A stretch of 64,000 bases of DNA, from NCBI RefSeq assembly GCF_009711165.2, contig NZ_WMID02000025.1, positions 1-64,000 on the forward strand, read 5' to 3'. Of this stretch, positions 33,826-41,760 are shown in pieces. The position numbers and the translations under genes are program-made. The DNA is from Flavobacterium sp. MC2016-06 (GTDB lineage Bacteria > Bacteroidota > Bacteroidia > Flavobacteriales > Flavobacteriaceae). Positions within the stretch are counted from its first letter, which is position 1. Every line of letters begins with the position of its first letter. The notes under the pieces were generated by a model. It had not been told where the DNA came from and did no database searches. It saw only the letters and a list, made by a program, of their open reading frames with translations.

Positions 33826-34773
33826 ATGAATAAAATAATCCTTCTTCTAACGGTTCTATTCTTAAGCTTAGTAAATGCTCAAGACAAAAAAGAACTGACC
33901 TATAAAGAATCTCCAATCATTTTAAAGATTAATACAGATCAGCTTTTTGGAACTTTGACAACTCCAGATTTAATCAAAAAATATCCTGTTGCTTTGATTA
34001 TTGCAGGCTCGGGGCCAACGGATAGAAATGGAAACAATCCGATGATGAAAAACAACTCGTTGAAAATGCTTGCCGAAGCTTTAGCAAAAAATGGAATTGC
34101 TTCGTTACGTTTTGACAAAAGAGGAATTGCCGAGAGTAAAGCTTCTGCAATAACTGAATCTAGTTTGGTTTTTGAAAATTACACAGAAGACGCCAAAAGC
34201 TGGATTAATTTATTGAAACAGGATAAACGTTTCTCTAAAGTAATTATTATCGGACATAGCGAAGGTTCTTTAATTGGAATGATTGCAGCTGCAAAAGCAG
34301 ACAAGTTTATTTCTATTGCAGGAGCAGGAGATTCGGCAGATAAGATTCTAAAAACACAAATCGGGGCTAAATCGATGAAACAGCTTGACGATATGACTTT
34401 CCCTATTATTGATAGTTTGAAGAACGGAAATACAGTAAAAAAAGTTGACCCAATGCTTAATTCTCTTTTTAGACCAAGTGTACAGCCGTATTTAATTTCT
34501 TGGTTTAAATACAATCCTCAAACAGAAATTAAGAAACTAACGATTCCTATTTTAATCTTGCAGGGAAACAACGATTTGCAGGTAACAGTACAAGATGCCG
34601 AGAATTTAGCTAAAGCAAATAAAAACACAGAACTGCTGATAGTTGATAAAATGAATCATATCATGAAAATTATTGATGGTGATAAACAAGCCAATATAGA
34701 TAGTTATAGTAATGAAACGCTGCCTATTTCTGAAACACTAACTAATAAAATTGTTTCATTTATCCAGAAATAA
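33826..34773 (+). CDS. Exported alpha/beta hydrolase
   Basis: The 315-residue protein has a signal peptide (MNKIILLLTVLFLSLVNAQ). It has an alpha/beta hydrolase core with an oxyanion region IIAGSGPTDRNGN near 58-70 and the nucleophile elbow GHSEGSLIG (serine about 144). A histidine near the C-terminus (KMNHIMK) and an aspartate in QGNNDLQVTV complete a plausible triad. The GHSEG elbow and this N-terminal layout resemble serine-aminopeptidase/acyl-hydrolase S33-type lineages of Bacteroidota. The substrate is not known. It follows sppA at 12 bp. Confidence 0.85.
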   Translation: MNKIILLLTVLFLSLVNAQDKKELTYKESPIILKINTDQLFGTLTTPDLIKKYPVALIIAGSGPTDRNGNNPMMKNNSLKMLAEALAKNGIASLRFDKRGIAESKASAITESSLVFENYTEDAKSWINLLKQDKRFSKVIIIGHSEGSLIGMIAAAKADKFISIAGAGDSADKILKTQIGAKSMKQLDDMTFPIIDSLKNGNTVKKVDPMLNSLFRPSVQPYLISWFKYNPQTEIKKLTIPILILQGNNDLQVTVQDAENLAKANKNTELLIVDKMNHIMKIIDGDKQANIDSYSNETLPISETLTNKIVSFIQK

Positions 34774-34790
34774 CAATAAAAACAAAAGCT

Positions 34791-34826
34791 AATCCGTTTG
34801 AATATAAGGTCAAACGGATTTTTTGT
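34791..34826 (+). terminator. Terminator after the exported hydrolase
   Basis: AATCCGTTTG-AATATAAGGT-CAAACGGATT followed by T residues. Confidence 0.93.
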
Positions 34827-34895
34827 TTTAACAAGTGTTGTAAAATTCTTACTTTTTTTAAGAAAACTTTATCTGGAAACTCATCTAAAAAAAAC

Positions 34896-34903
34896 TATTT
34901 TTG
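34896..34903 (+). promoter_or_regulatory. -7 box of the AsmA-like gene
   Basis: TATTTTTG matches TAnnTTTG; the ATG follows 41 bp later. A clear -33 TTTG is not seen. Confidence 0.45.
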
Positions 34904-34943
34904 CACGAGTTGATTTTAACGTTAAACCCTCAAATCAAATTAT

Positions 34944-37559
34944 ATGTTAAAGAAAATTTTAAAAATAACGGCTATTGTACTGGTAGTAATAGTTGCTTCT
35001 TTATTTGCCATTCCTTATTTTTTTAAGGATCAAATTAAAGCTAAAATTGCCGATGCCATTAACGAAAGTGTTGATGCCAAAGTAAGTTTTGCAGATGCTG
35101 ATATAAGTTTATTCAAAAACTTTCCGAATGCGACAGTTGGAATAGAGAAATTGGTTATCATAAACAAAGCTCCTTTTGAAGGTGATACTTTGGTTTCTTT
35201 GGGCGAATTGAATTTAAAAATGAGCATTAAAGAGCTTTTTAAAGGAAAAGACGAACCTTTAAATATTCAAGGAATCAGCTCTCAAAATGGTGTGATCAAT
35301 ATTATTTTTAATAAAGATGGTGTTGGTAACTTTGATATTGCATTAAAAGATAAAGAGAAAACGGAAAAAGAGGAAGCAAGCAAACCGCTTTCGTTAAAAA
35401 TTCAAAGTTATAAAATCGAAAATTTTACTTTTAGATATATCGATCAAGGTTCAAAAATTAAAATGGTTATTGATAGTTTAAATCACGAAGGAACGGGAGA
35501 TTTTACCAATTCTAAATTGGATTTAACAACAAAATCTACAGCTAAAGTTTCTTTGGACATGGATAAAATCAATTATATGAAAAATGTATCCTTGACTTTG
35601 GATGCTGTTTTGGGAATTGATTTAGATAAGAGTAAATATACTTTTAAAGAGAACAAAGCTTTAATTAACCAATTGCCTTTAGAGTTTGACGGGTTTATTC
35701 AAATGGTTGAAGCTGGACAGATTTACGACTTGAAATTTAAAACTCCAACTTCATCGTTTACCAACTTTCTTGGGTTAATTCCATCGGCTTATGCTTCTGG
35801 TTTAGACGGTGTAAAAACAACTGGAGATTTTACTATAAATGGTTTTGCAAAAGGCGAATTGACAGATAAGACGGTTCCTAAATTTAATATTGCAATTGCT
35901 TCAAACAATGCTTCCTTTCAATATCCAAACCTTCCAAAATCAGTTCAGAATATTGTAATTGATACTAAAATTATAAATGAAACAGGAATCTTAAATGACA
36001 CCTACGTTAATTTAGATAAACTTTCGTTTAGAATAGATCAAGATGTTTTTAGCGCTAAAGCAAATATTAAAAATATTACAGTAAACCCAATTGTAGATGC
36101 TGCATTAAAAGGAACTGTTAATTTAGCCAATCTTTCAAAAGCATATCCTATTAAATTAGACAAACCTTTGGCTGGTATTTTAAAAGCTGATGTAACGACT
36201 AATTTTGATATGGCTTCTGTTGAAAAAAGCCAGTATCAAAACATTAAAAATGCTGGTACAATGAGTTTATCTGGATTTAAATATACAGATGAAAACAATA
36301 AGTCTATGAACATCAGCACGGCTTTAGTGCAGTTTAACACTAGTACAATAAACTTAAAACAATTTGATGCTACTACAGGAAAAAGCGACATAAGCATTAA
36401 TGGCGTTTTAGAGAATTTCTATGGTTTCATGTTTAAAAAACAAGAGCTGAAAGGGAATTTTAATATGAGCTCTAAGCTATTGGCTGTTGATGATTTTATG
36501 ACTTCTGGCGAACCTGCAACAACGACTAAAACAGAAACTGAAACTAAAACAGCTGCTAAACCAGCTGAGGCAATGAAAATTCCTGCGTTCTTAAATTGTA
36601 CTTTAAACGCAAAAGCAACAACTGTTTTATATGACAATTTAAAACTACAGGATGTTTCTGGAAAACTGATTATTAAAGATGAAAAAGCAACTTTGGAAAA
36701 CTTTAAAACCTCTATTTTTGGTGGTTCTATTGGATTAACTGGTACAGTTTCTACTAAAGAAAAAGTTCCTACTTTTAATATGAATTTAGGTTTTAACCAA
36801 GTTGATATTGCACAAACTTTTACGCAGTTAGACATGATGAAAAAAATTGCTCCGCTGGCAGGAATCATCAATGGTAAATTAAATTCGACTATAAAATTGA
36901 ATGGAAATTTAGATGCTAAAGAATTGACTCCAGATTTAAAATCTATTTCAGGAGATTTATTAGGTCAATTGCTTTCGACTACTGTAAATGCTAAAAATTC
37001 TACACTTTTAAATTCTTTAAGTTCTAATGTGAAGTTTCTTGACATGAGTAAATTAAACTTAAATGATTTAAAAATGGCTTTGACTTTTGAAGATGGAAAA
37101 GTAAATGTAAAACCATTCGACATTAAATATCAAGATATTAAAGCTACAATTGGCGGAACGCATGGTTTTGACCAAACAATGAATTATAACATTAAGTTTG
37201 ATGTTCCTGCAAAATATTTAGGAAGTGATGCCAATGCATTGATTGCAAAATTATCTCCTGCAGATGCTGCTAAACTAGATAATATTCCGATAAATGCAAT
37301 TGTTACAGGTAACTTTTCTAATCCAAAAATTTCTACAGATATGAAAAGTGCTGTGAGTAGTTTAACAACTCAATTAGTAAATCAGCAAAAAGAAAAATTA
37401 ACTCAAAAAGGTACTTCTGCACTTACTGATTTGATTAATAAAAATACAAAAGCTAAAGACACAACTAAGGCTGCTGCAACTGAAAAAGAAAAAAATACGC
37501 AAGACGTAGTTAAAAAAGGAAGTGACTTATTGAATGGTTTATTTAAGAAGAAAAACTAA
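34944..37559 (+). CDS. AsmA family protein (bridge-like lipid transport type)
   Basis: The 871-residue protein has one N-terminal membrane helix (residues 7-26, followed by a DQIKAKIADAINE start of the AsmA domain) and a long beta-rich periplasmic body. It has an AsmA C-terminal segment with LNGNLDAKELTPDLKSISG. The tail is a lysine/threonine-rich KAKDTTKAAATEKEK stretch. AsmA-like proteins such as TamB and YhdP bridge inner and outer membrane for phospholipid movement. This is inferred for the family here, not shown. A bidirectional terminator follows at 37581. Confidence 0.88.
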   Translation: MLKKILKITAIVLVVIVASLFAIPYFFKDQIKAKIADAINESVDAKVSFADADISLFKNFPNATVGIEKLVIINKAPFEGDTLVSLGELNLKMSIKELFKGKDEPLNIQGISSQNGVINIIFNKDGVGNFDIALKDKEKTEKEEASKPLSLKIQSYKIENFTFRYIDQGSKIKMVIDSLNHEGTGDFTNSKLDLTTKSTAKVSLDMDKINYMKNVSLTLDAVLGIDLDKSKYTFKENKALINQLPLEFDGFIQMVEAGQIYDLKFKTPTSSFTNFLGLIPSAYASGLDGVKTTGDFTINGFAKGELTDKTVPKFNIAIASNNASFQYPNLPKSVQNIVIDTKIINETGILNDTYVNLDKLSFRIDQDVFSAKANIKNITVNPIVDAALKGTVNLANLSKAYPIKLDKPLAGILKADVTTNFDMASVEKSQYQNIKNAGTMSLSGFKYTDENNKSMNISTALVQFNTSTINLKQFDATTGKSDISINGVLENFYGFMFKKQELKGNFNMSSKLLAVDDFMTSGEPATTTKTETETKTAAKPAEAMKIPAFLNCTLNAKATTVLYDNLKLQDVSGKLIIKDEKATLENFKTSIFGGSIGLTGTVSTKEKVPTFNMNLGFNQVDIAQTFTQLDMMKKIAPLAGIINGKLNSTIKLNGNLDAKELTPDLKSISGDLLGQLLSTTVNAKNSTLLNSLSSNVKFLDMSKLNLNDLKMALTFEDGKVNVKPFDIKYQDIKATIGGTHGFDQTMNYNIKFDVPAKYLGSDANALIAKLSPADAAKLDNIPINAIVTGNFSNPKISTDMKSAVSSLTTQLVNQQKEKLTQKGTSALTDLINKNTKAKDTTKAAATEKEKNTQDVVKKGSDLLNGLFKKKN

Positions 37560-37580
37560 ACATAGTATTAAAAAAAATAA

Positions 37581-37617
37581 AAATCCTGTTCTACTATTTT
37601 TAGAACAGGATTTTTTA
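37581..37617. terminator. Bidirectional terminator between the AsmA-like and GT9 genes
   Basis: AATCCTGTTCT and AGAACAGGATT form a stem with a T-rich loop, with T or A runs on both sides, so it can stop both converging transcripts. Confidence 0.9.
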
Positions 37618-37636
37618 TTTATAAGAATATATTAGC

Positions 37637-38689
37637 TTATAAATTGCCTTTATTTAAAATAGCGCTTATTGCTTTTATAAAATCTGGAACTGTTAATACA
37701 TTTGTATCTAAACCAATGCTATTATTACCATAAGGTTCATATTTTTTGATATTAGAACCAGAAAACAAACCAACTGTTGGTGCTTTTGAAGCGCTGGACA
37801 AATGCATAATACCACTGTCTGCTCCAATAAAAACAGTAGTGTTTGCCAAAACTGAACCTATCTCTCGAACGTCTTTACTATAAAAAGAAGGCGCTGCAAA
37901 ATTAATCTGCGATACATTTTCTACAGGTAAAACTTCTATAATATTGTAGTCTTGATATTCTTCTTTTAAAGCGGCATAAAATTCTTCCCACCAAGAAACA
38001 CAATAACATTTTTCACCTGTTGCAAAAGTAAAAATGGCAATTGTTTTTTTCTTTTCGTCTATAATTTTATTGAGAATATTTTTGCCGTTAGTGATCTCTT
38101 TTTGAGACAATTTTAAATCTAAAAGAGCAACTGGCTCTTTATTTTCTAGACCTACTTGCGCTAGAAAATATCTAAAATTATAAACCGGGTATTTGGCTAT
38201 ATGCTCGTAGTCGTCATGTTCTAGTTGAACATTTTCTGGTAAATCGCCAAAGAATTTATACTTGGCTCTAGAGAACTGGACAGCTAAACGTCCAGAAGAA
38301 GAATTTTGGTCGACATTGATCACCAGATCGTATTTACCCTTTCTTATTAAAGTCCAAACTTTCAAATACTTAATTAATTCTTTGAATGGTCTTTTGGGTA
38401 AATGAATTATTTTGTCAACGTTCTCATAGTTTTCAAAAACAATTGGGGCTAAGGTACCTTTTACAAACAAATCGATTTTACAATCCGGAAATGTCGCTGT
38501 AACTTCTTGAACAAGCGGTGTAATTAGAAGCAGATTTCCTAATCGTTTATTTGGCCTGCTGATTAAAACTTTTTTTATTTTAGTTTTATCAATCGGGCCT
38601 CCTTTATTGATACCCGAGTTACCCATGTTTTTAGTCAAATTGCGCATTAAACTACGCCTGACGACATTAATTTTCTTTAAAATACTCAT
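37637..38689 (-). CDS. Glycosyltransferase family 9 (heptosyltransferase-like)
   Basis: The 350-residue protein has the GT9 layout. An N-terminal Rossmann domain (ISRPNKRLGNLLLITPLVQ at about residues 44-62) is followed by a C-terminal nucleotide-sugar domain with FIGADSGIMHLSSASKAP at about 291-308. It lacks a signal peptide and membrane helix and would act on LPS core at the cytoplasmic face of the inner membrane. In the E. coli family the donor is ADP-heptose; this genome may use another sugar. It is alone on the minus strand. Confidence 0.9.
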   Translation of the reverse strand: MSILKKINVVRRSLMRNLTKNMGNSGINKGGPIDKTKIKKVLISRPNKRLGNLLLITPLVQEVTATFPDCKIDLFVKGTLAPIVFENYENVDKIIHLPKRPFKELIKYLKVWTLIRKGKYDLVINVDQNSSSGRLAVQFSRAKYKFFGDLPENVQLEHDDYEHIAKYPVYNFRYFLAQVGLENKEPVALLDLKLSQKEITNGKNILNKIIDEKKKTIAIFTFATGEKCYCVSWWEEFYAALKEEYQDYNIIEVLPVENVSQINFAAPSFYSKDVREIGSVLANTTVFIGADSGIMHLSSASKAPTVGLFSGSNIKKYEPYGNNSIGLDTNVLTVPDFIKAISAILNKGNL

Positions 38690-38857
38690 TTTTGGCTTTT
38701 GGTTTTTGTTTTATTAGAATGACTTAGAAAATCATATAGCTTCAAAAATATTAAAGCTAAAATTATCTATCAACTAATTAACACAAAAACCTCCGAAAAA
38801 TTGCAAATTTTACATTAAAATTACATTAAATTAAAATTTCCTTTTAGATCAAACACT

Positions 38858-39652
38858 CTACATATTGATATTTACCACATATCCTTCTGAACCTCTAACA
38901 TTAAAGACGGTTCCGTTTTCAAAAATTAAATACTGCCCTTTTATTCCAGTTAGTTTTCCAGAGAAAGATGGTGTTTTGTCTAAATTTAAACTCGCAATTT
39001 TTGCTGGATATTGTAAAACAGGATACTGTAACTCGTATAAATCATTTTTCTGACTATAAAAATATTCCTTGGCTTCATCAGGAATTAAACCTTCTACTTT
39101 GGCTTTTTCAGCAATCAGATCAAAAGTTGTACTGGTGTTCTGAAGCATTTTTCTCCAATTTGTTTTATCTGTATAATGCTCTTTTAAGGCAACCTCGGTA
39201 ATTCCAGCTAAATAACGATTTGGAACCTCAACAATAGCAATTGCTTGATCTGCTCCTTGATCTATCCATCGTGTTGGTACTTGTGTTTTACGGGTTACAC
39301 CTACTTTTATTTCACTTGATATTGCCAAATAAACGATATGAGGCTGTAATTGTGCTTTTTGCTCATACTCTAAATCACGATCTGCAATTCCTAAATGTGC
39401 AGTACTCAATTCTGGACGCATAATCCAATCGCCTACGGCTGGGCTAGAATAAAAACAATCATAGCAAAAACCTTGTCTGTATATTTTCTTCTTTTTATGA
39501 CAATTTAAACATTGGTAGCCTACAAAATTGATTTCAATTTCTTTATTCAACAATTGATTCATGCTTAAAAAACTGTCTTCGAAAACCAAATAATATTGAA
39601 TTGGATTTCCCATTTCTGTCTGCATTTTTGTAAGGACTCCTTGATATGTCAT
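38858..39652 (-). CDS. DUF2797 protein with zinc-ribbon-like motif
   Basis: The 264-residue protein carries CLNCHKKKKIYRQGFCYDC at about residues 48-66, a four-cysteine zinc site. It also has the DUF2797 core HIVYLAISSEIKVGVTRKTQ with a RWIDQGA segment. No membrane segment or signal peptide. AATCTAAA-type repeats abut its start codon, as with two other genes in the window. The biochemical role of DUF2797 is not established; nucleic acid binding is possible, since the core resembles a GIY-YIG-like fold. Confidence 0.8.
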   Translation of the reverse strand: MTYQGVLTKMQTEMGNPIQYYLVFEDSFLSMNQLLNKEIEINFVGYQCLNCHKKKKIYRQGFCYDCFYSSPAVGDWIMRPELSTAHLGIADRDLEYEQKAQLQPHIVYLAISSEIKVGVTRKTQVPTRWIDQGADQAIAIVEVPNRYLAGITEVALKEHYTDKTNWRKMLQNTSTTFDLIAEKAKVEGLIPDEAKEYFYSQKNDLYELQYPVLQYPAKIASLNLDKTPSFSGKLTGIKGQYLIFENGTVFNVRGSEGYVVNINM

Positions 39653-39681
39653 GTGATTATAGATTGCTGATTTTAGATTAC
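39653..39681 (-). repeat. AATCTAAA-type repeat abutting the DUF2797 start codon
   Basis: The minus-strand leader is an AATCTAAAATC-type repeat ending about 8 bp before the ATG. Positions 39661-39681 match 24138-24158 at 20 of 21 positions. Confidence 0.8.
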
Positions 39682-39837
39682 TTCTTTAGTGCTGATTTAA
39701 TTTATGGAGTGGAATTTTAAATTGTAATCTTTTCCGTAAATAAATTATATTTTACAAAAAAACACTATTTTTGATACAACGACAAAGTTAGTATTTGTAT
39801 ATCGATATTCAAATTTTAAATTTCTTGCTTTTGCGCT

Positions 39838-39866
39838 AAATCTAAAATCTAAAATCTAAAATTTTC
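39838..39866 (+). repeat. AATCTAAA tandem repeat abutting the GH3 start codon
   Basis: AAATCTAA words occur about three times in tandem and end within a few bases of the GH3 ATG. This is the third gene start in the window with such a flank. The remainder of 39682-39837 holds no clear element. Confidence 0.8.
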
Positions 39867-41378
39867 ATGCCCCTATCAATAATCAATTCGTTTGCTTCAT
39901 GGGTCCTTAAACAAAGGATACACCAAATAGAACTCTTTCTAAAATATCCTAATGAAGTACAAGAAGAATTACTGCACAATTTATTGACGGCCTCTGAAAA
40001 TACGGTTATAGGCAGACAATATGAATTTTCGACTATAAACTCTTATCAAACTTTTACCGAAAGAGTGCCTATTGCAACTTACGAAGAGTTACAGCCATTG
40101 ATCGAACGCACGCGTCAAGGCGAACAAAACGTTTTTTGGGAAACTCCTATAAAATGGTTTGCTAAATCGAGCGGTACAACTAATGCCAAAAGTAAATTTA
40201 TCCCCGTAAGTAGTGAGGCTCTAGAAGACTGCCACTATAAAGGAAGTAAAGATTTGCTTTGTTTGTATTTGAACAACAATGAAGATTCTGAATTGTTTTT
40301 GGGGAAAAGTCTTCGCTTAGGTGGAAGTTCTCAGATTTATGAAAACAACAATACTTTTTTTGGAGATTTATCGGCTATATTAATTGAAAACATGCCTATT
40401 TGGGCTGAATTCAGCAGTACACCAAGCAGTAAAACATCGCTGATGAGCGAATGGGAAACTAAAATGGCGGCGATTATTAATGAAACGAAAAATGAAAATG
40501 TAACTAGTTTTGCAGGAGTTCCTTCTTGGATGCTGGTTTTAATGAATAAGGTTTTAGAAAATACGGGCAAAGGAAACCTTTTAGAAATCTGGCCGAACCT
40601 TGAAGTTTATTTTCATGGTGGCGTAAGTTTTTCGCCTTATAAAGAACAGTACAAGAAAATACTGCCTAGTAAAGATTTCAAATACTACGAAATATACAAT
40701 GCTTCTGAAGGCTTTTTTGCGATTCAGGATTTAAATAATTCGAGTGATTTATTGTTAATGCTGGATTATGGCATTTTTTACGAATTTATCTCTATGGATA
40801 CTTTTGGCAGTCCAAATCAGAAAGTGATTCGTCTTGCTGATGTTGAATTGAATAAAAACTATGCGATTGTTATTACCACAAATTCTGGTTTATGGAGATA
40901 TATGATTGGTGATACGGTTCGTTTTACGTCTTTAAATCCGTATAGAATTAGAGTTACCGGAAGAACCAAACATCATATCAATGTATTTGGAGAAGAATTA
41001 ATGGTAGAAAACACCGATCAAGCTATTGCAAAAGCCTGTCAGCTTACAGAAACTGAAGTGATTGATTATACGGTTGCTCCGATCTTTATGCAGGACAAAG
41101 AAAAAGGCGCTCACGAATGGATGATTGAGTTTAAGAAAAAACCAGCTGATGTTGGTCTTTTCCAGAAAGTTTTGGATGAAACTTTACAGACTTTAAATTC
41201 TGATTACGAAGCTAAACGTTACAACAATATGACTTTGAATCCGCTTGTAATTAATATCGCACGCGAAAACTTATTTTACGATTGGCTTAAAGAAAGAGAT
41301 AAACTGGGCGGACAACATAAGATTCCGAGACTTTCTAATCAGAGAGATTATTTGGAGCAGTTGAAAGGAATGTCTTAA
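39867..41378 (+). CDS. GH3 auxin-responsive-promoter family protein (acyl-adenylate type)
   Basis: The 503-residue protein is full length for the GH3 family. It has the ATP-binding KSSGTTNAKSKFIPVS at about residues 98-113, YNASEGFF near 276, and a C-terminal domain with VTGRTKHHINVFGEELM (about 370-386), where adenylating enzymes place the catalytic loop. Plant GH3s conjugate amino acids to jasmonate or auxin, and bacterial members are common in Bacteroidota but lack tested substrates. The first start ATG follows an AATCTAAA repeat. A terminator follows at 41394. Base composition matches its neighbours, so recent acquisition is not indicated. Confidence 0.88.
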   Translation: MPLSIINSFASWVLKQRIHQIELFLKYPNEVQEELLHNLLTASENTVIGRQYEFSTINSYQTFTERVPIATYEELQPLIERTRQGEQNVFWETPIKWFAKSSGTTNAKSKFIPVSSEALEDCHYKGSKDLLCLYLNNNEDSELFLGKSLRLGGSSQIYENNNTFFGDLSAILIENMPIWAEFSSTPSSKTSLMSEWETKMAAIINETKNENVTSFAGVPSWMLVLMNKVLENTGKGNLLEIWPNLEVYFHGGVSFSPYKEQYKKILPSKDFKYYEIYNASEGFFAIQDLNNSSDLLLMLDYGIFYEFISMDTFGSPNQKVIRLADVELNKNYAIVITTNSGLWRYMIGDTVRFTSLNPYRIRVTGRTKHHINVFGEELMVENTDQAIAKACQLTETEVIDYTVAPIFMQDKEKGAHEWMIEFKKKPADVGLFQKVLDETLQTLNSDYEAKRYNNMTLNPLVINIARENLFYDWLKERDKLGGQHKIPRLSNQRDYLEQLKGMS

Positions 41379-41393
41379 ATACAACATTATAGG

Positions 41394-41423
41394 AAAGCCT
41401 TAGTTTTGAACTAAGGCTTTTTT
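41394..41423 (+). terminator. Terminator after the GH3 gene
   Basis: AAAGCCTTAG-TTTTGAA-CTAAGGCTTT with T run. Confidence 0.93.
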
Positions 41424-41519
41424 ATGCTTTTTTGTCAATTTCGACGAAAGGAGAAATTGATCCTATTTTATTTTTTTAGAGTTACTTGTGTAATTTTCAA
41501 ACGCTAATTCCACTAAGTC

Positions 41520-41608
41520 GCATGAGGGATAGAAGTGGAAATCCTTTTTGTTTTTTCTTTAAAAACAAAAAGATTGAAACGGATAGCCCGACCCGGAGGG
41601 ACATGCCC
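41520..41608 (+). ncRNA. Structured intergenic element, copy A (candidate ncRNA)
   Basis: It starts GCATGAGGGATAGAAGTGG and ends GGGACATGCCC. GCATG (41520-41524) and CATGC (41602-41606) form the closing stem. GCGTG/CACGC replaces it in the copy at 6246-6333, a compensatory A-T to G-C change. Inside, GAGGGATAGAAGTGGAAA and AACGGATAGCCCGACCC are shared. The loop between them forms a 12-bp perfect hairpin here (CTTTTTGTTTTT / AAAAACAAAAAG). The last hairpin is CCC-GGA-GGG, GACC-CTTGT-GGTC in copy B. It lies between the GH3 terminator and the serB terminator, so it needs its own promoter to be made as RNA; none was clearly found. Confidence 0.6.
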
Positions 41609-41615
41609 ATAAAAA

Positions 41616-41645
41616 AACCTTAGCTTTTATTGAAAAACTAAGGTT
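41616..41645 (-). terminator. Terminator after serB
   Basis: On the minus strand AACCTTAG and CTAAGGTT pair around a T/A-rich loop and are followed by seven T residues. Palindrome copy 4 lies between this and the serB stop, so the palindrome is part of the serB mRNA. Confidence 0.8.
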
Positions 41646-41665
41646 CTTAATGTTTTATTTTGACT

Positions 41666-41751
41666 GTCTTTGCGAGGAACGAAGCAATCACACATGCTAA
41701 ATCATTCTTGTGTCTTATCGTTAGCGTGATTGCTTCGTTCCTCGAAATGAC
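41666..41751. repeat. TGTC-GAGGAACG-type palindrome, copy 4
   Basis: Arms GTCTTTGCGAGGAACGAAGC and complement (ending ATTGCTTCGTTCCTCGAAATGAC) enclose a 30-bp centre. It is in the 3' UTR of serB. The outer words relate it to copies 1 to 3. The rest of the 41379-41760 gap holds the GH3 terminator, copy A of the structured element, and the serB terminator. Confidence 0.9.
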
Positions 41752-41760
41752 AAACTAGAT

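Noticed and set aside
39867-41378. GH3 gene as recent transfer from plants
   Set aside because: GH3 proteins are widespread in Bacteroidota, and base composition matches the flanks.
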